Of a stretch of DNA of 7,585 nucleotides, positions 6,429-7,585 are shown piece after piece. Location: the NCBI GenBank assembly GCA_022013615.1, contig JAKLQB010000385.1:1-7585 (forward strand), written 5' to 3'. Made by a program: the position numbers and the translations under genes. The notes under the pieces are model-generated. The model was not told the origin of the DNA and ran no database searches. It saw only the letters and a list, made by a program, of their open reading frames with translations. Origin of the DNA: Desulfobacterales bacterium. GTDB lineage: Bacteria > Desulfobacterota > DSM-4660 > Desulfatiglandales > Desulfatiglandaceae. Each line of letters starts with the position of its first letter. The first letter of the stretch is position 1.

Positions 6429-6541
6429 CCTGCCTGCCTGCCATTGCTCTCGCCCCTCCGCCATCGGCTTCGCCTCCCCGGCCGGTACCAGCCCGGGACG
6501 GGCAGGCGAATGCTGGGCGGACTCAGGCGAGGCAGGCGGGG
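6429..6541. mobile_element. GC-rich imperfect palindrome, REP/MITE-like element
   Basis: A sharply GC-rich island sits in AT-rich DNA and is an imperfect inverted repeat centred on GGTACC (6484-6489), with arms of about 55-58 bases. Moving outward from the centre, both arms show the same blocks in the same order: GCC and GGGA, then GGCGAA, GGCGGA, GGCGAG and GGCAGGC (right arm as written, left arm as complement). The left end is CCTGCCTGCCTGCC and the right end GGCAGGCGGGG. It codes for nothing convincing. This form suggests a repetitive extragenic palindrome or a small non-autonomous element. Other copies cannot be seen in this window, so mobility is inference. Confidence 0.5.
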
Positions 6542-6590
6542 ATGTGGCCATATACAATAGAGGAAGAGAGGTAACAGTGGCGGTTTTTTC

Positions 6591-6619
6591 TTGACAGGCC
6601 CTTTTTGTCTCTATATAGG
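6591..6619 (+). promoter_or_regulatory. Candidate promoter of the repeat-protein gene
   Basis: A perfect TTGACA at 6591-6596 is followed after 17 bases by TATAGG (6614-6619), or after 15 by TATATA (6612-6617). Transcription would start near 6625 and give a leader of about 165 nt before ATG 6789, which holds the hairpins described separately. It lies about 50 bp beyond the palindromic element. Confidence 0.5.
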
Positions 6620-6639
6620 CTAAAGCAATAAGAAAAATT

Positions 6640-6654
6640 TGATCAGGAAGATCA
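6640..6654 (+). promoter_or_regulatory. Leader hairpin with AGGAA loop
   Basis: TGATC (6640-6644) and GATCA (6650-6654) form a perfect 5-bp stem that presents AGGAA as the loop. A GGA in a hairpin loop is the known recognition feature of CsrA/RsmA proteins. AGGAA recurs in the same leader at 6665-6669 and 6732-6736. A CsrA role is a guess from this pattern. Confidence 0.3.
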
Positions 6655-6707
6655 TTTCTATTGTAGGAAGTTAGTTTGTAAAAACAGAATAACGGTAAGT
6701 AAAAAAG

Positions 6708-6767
6708 GCCACGGAGGTCTTTTGCTCTGATAGGAATTGGGGCAAATTATCTCTGTGGCTTTTTTTT
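6708..6767 (+). terminator. Terminator-like hairpin in the leader of the repeat-protein gene
   Basis: GCCACGGAG (6708-6716) pairs with CTCTGTGGC (6751-6759) as 9 bp with one G-U pair, followed by eight T (6760-6767). A-rich sequence before the stem could extend it. Inside, GCTCT (6724-6728) can pair with GGGGC (6739-6743). It ends 21 nt before ATG 6789 and lies downstream of the candidate promoter, so it could work as a transcription attenuator. Alternatively it only ends upstream read-through and the true promoter lies elsewhere. No known riboswitch class is recognised. Confidence 0.5.
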
Positions 6768-6788
6768 CGAATACCAAAAAAGAAAAAT

Positions 6789-7585
6789 ATGAAGGTTTTA
6801 TGTGATCTTTTTATCATGATGGCACTAATCTGTCTCTTTTTGCCTGTATCTGCATTGGCAAAGGAAAAGATCGTAAAAAAGGATACCAATAAGGATGGAA
6901 AGATAGATCAGATTGCCCATCTTGATAAAGATGGAAAGATCACGATACTGGAGGTAGACAGCAATGCTGATGGGATAATGGACAGGTTCCAGTACTACAA
7001 GAAAGAGGAGATCATCAGGGTTGAAAGAGACACCAATCATGACCAAAAGATTGATACCTTGGACTATTTTGAACAGGGGAAAAGAATCCGACATGAAATG
7101 GCCTCAATCGATACCGGTAAGGTTGATCAAATTATATACTTTGATACCCAGGAACGTCCTTTAAAAATCGAAAAAGACACTATGGGAGATGGCCTGTTTG
7201 ACAGCATTTACCATTTTAAAGAGGGAAAGCTTTCTTGTTTCACCAAAGATGCGGATGGTGATGGCAAGGTGAATGTCTGGCAAACCTATACAGATGACAA
7301 ACCCCTTGAAAGGCGTGTAGATGAAGACGGTGATGGAAAGGCAGAAAGGATCACCTTCTATGACAACAATGGCCTTCCAAAAGAGATCTGTCATGATTTA
7401 GACAGAGATGGAAAGATGGAAATTGTTCATATTTATCGCCAGGGAGCGCTTTTCGAGGAGAAAAAAGATCTGGATCACGATGGGAGGTTTGAAATCATCA
7501 CGCTGTTCAAGGATGAACAGCCTCTTGAACAGAAAAAAGATACCAATTCCGACGGCAAAAAGGATCTTTTCACCTACTTTGATGC
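6789..7585 (+). CDS. Exported protein with aspartate-rich 24-residue repeats (3' end outside the window)
   Basis: The frame is open from ATG 6789 to the window end (265 complete codons), so the C-terminus is missing. Residues 1-24 form a signal peptide: K2, a hydrophobic core, and VSALA before KEK, with cleavage after A24. There is no lipobox. The rest consists of ten visible repeats starting at D32, D57, D81, D108, D130, D154, D178, D203, D227 and D251, with spacing 22-27 and mostly 24. Each opens with a D-x-[ND]-x-DGK-like loop, followed by a strand-like segment with an aromatic residue and a PLE/K-type turn. The loops resemble calcium-binding loops of EF-hand or dockerin type, but the flanks look like beta strands rather than helices. 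Repeat 4 is degenerate (SIDTGKVD). The ribosome site is weak (AAAAAAGAAAAAT before the ATG). I do not recognise a named family. Calcium binding is inference. Confidence 0.8.
   Translation, partial: MKVLCDLFIMMALICLFLPVSALAKEKIVKKDTNKDGKIDQIAHLDKDGKITILEVDSNADGIMDRFQYYKKEEIIRVERDTNHDQKIDTLDYFEQGKRIRHEMASIDTGKVDQIIYFDTQERPLKIEKDTMGDGLFDSIYHFKEGKLSCFTKDADGDGKVNVWQTYTDDKPLERRVDEDGDGKAERITFYDNNGLPKEICHDLDRDGKMEIVHIYRQGALFEEKKDLDHDGRFEIITLFKDEQPLEQKKDTNSDGKKDLFTYFD

Larger units (their letters stand above)
5918..6788. other. About 870 bases without a convincing gene
   Basis: The stretch holds a terminator (5991-6051), an inverted repeat (6211-6240), a GC-rich palindromic element (6429-6541), a promoter (6591-6619) and a leader with hairpins (6640-6767), listed separately. 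The remaining sequence is AT-rich. A 57-codon frame at 6076-6249 (beginning MNAIEAIRSVRYDLL) has only a weak GAGAG before its ATG and ends inside the inverted repeat. I do not recognise it and do not call it a gene. The frame from GTG 6298 runs into the palindrome and is also not called. Confidence 0.6.

Noticed and set aside
6298..6594. 98-codon plus-strand frame starting at GTG
   Set aside because: Its second half is the GC-rich palindromic element, and there is no properly spaced ribosome site for the GTG. At best it is a remnant interrupted by the element.
6825..7394. Minus-strand open frames over the repeat protein
   Set aside because: They are antisense to a continuous signal-peptide-bearing repeat protein and arise from its regular codon pattern.

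Overview
The window looks like chromosomal DNA of a Gram-negative bacterium. Shine-Dalgarno sites are strong, a periplasmic binding protein and a Sec-exported repeat protein are present, and GC content is moderate in the operon and lower at the right end. A sulfate-reducer-like deltaproteobacterium would fit the style of the intergenic repeats, but this is an impression and nothing in the window fixes the taxon.

Left part (about 67-5473, all on the minus strand, read right to left): a carbohydrate uptake and phosphorylation operon. The order is a GntR/HutC-type repressor with a UTRA ligand domain, an FGGY-family sugar or polyol kinase (ATGA overlap with the regulator), a BtpA/SgcQ-family TIM-barrel protein, an RbsC-type permease, and an RbsB-type periplasmic binding protein. 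The likely logic is that the binding protein captures the sugar, the permease imports it, the kinase phosphorylates it, BtpA acts on a downstream intermediate, and the GntR protein senses an effector and represses the operon. No ABC ATPase gene lies in the window. It may sit beyond the left edge or elsewhere in the genome. The substrate cannot be named from sequence. Four ATACA boxes spaced exactly 11 bp apart cover the probable operon promoter and look like the operator. Between the kinase and btpA lies a 243-nt gap with a heptamer repeat, competing hairpins and a small ORF that has a strong ribosome binding site and overlaps the btpA start. A degenerate version of the heptamer repeat follows the binding-protein gene.

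Middle (5579-5917, plus strand): a divergently transcribed gene for an 85-residue protein that is 40 percent histidine, preceded by a TTGACA promoter and a strong ribosome binding site. It is probably a metal-chelating protein. A rho-independent terminator follows at 5991-6051.

Right part (5918-6788): about 870 bases without a convincing gene. It holds the terminator, a second inverted repeat, a GC-rich imperfect palindrome of about 113 bp that looks like a mobile REP/MITE-type element, and a promoter with a long leader. The leader ends in an intrinsic-terminator-like hairpin 21 nt before the next start codon.

Right edge (6789-7585, plus strand, cut by the window end): an exported protein made of ten visible repeats of about 24 residues, each starting with an aspartate-rich DxNxDGK-like loop. 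It is not recognised as a named family.
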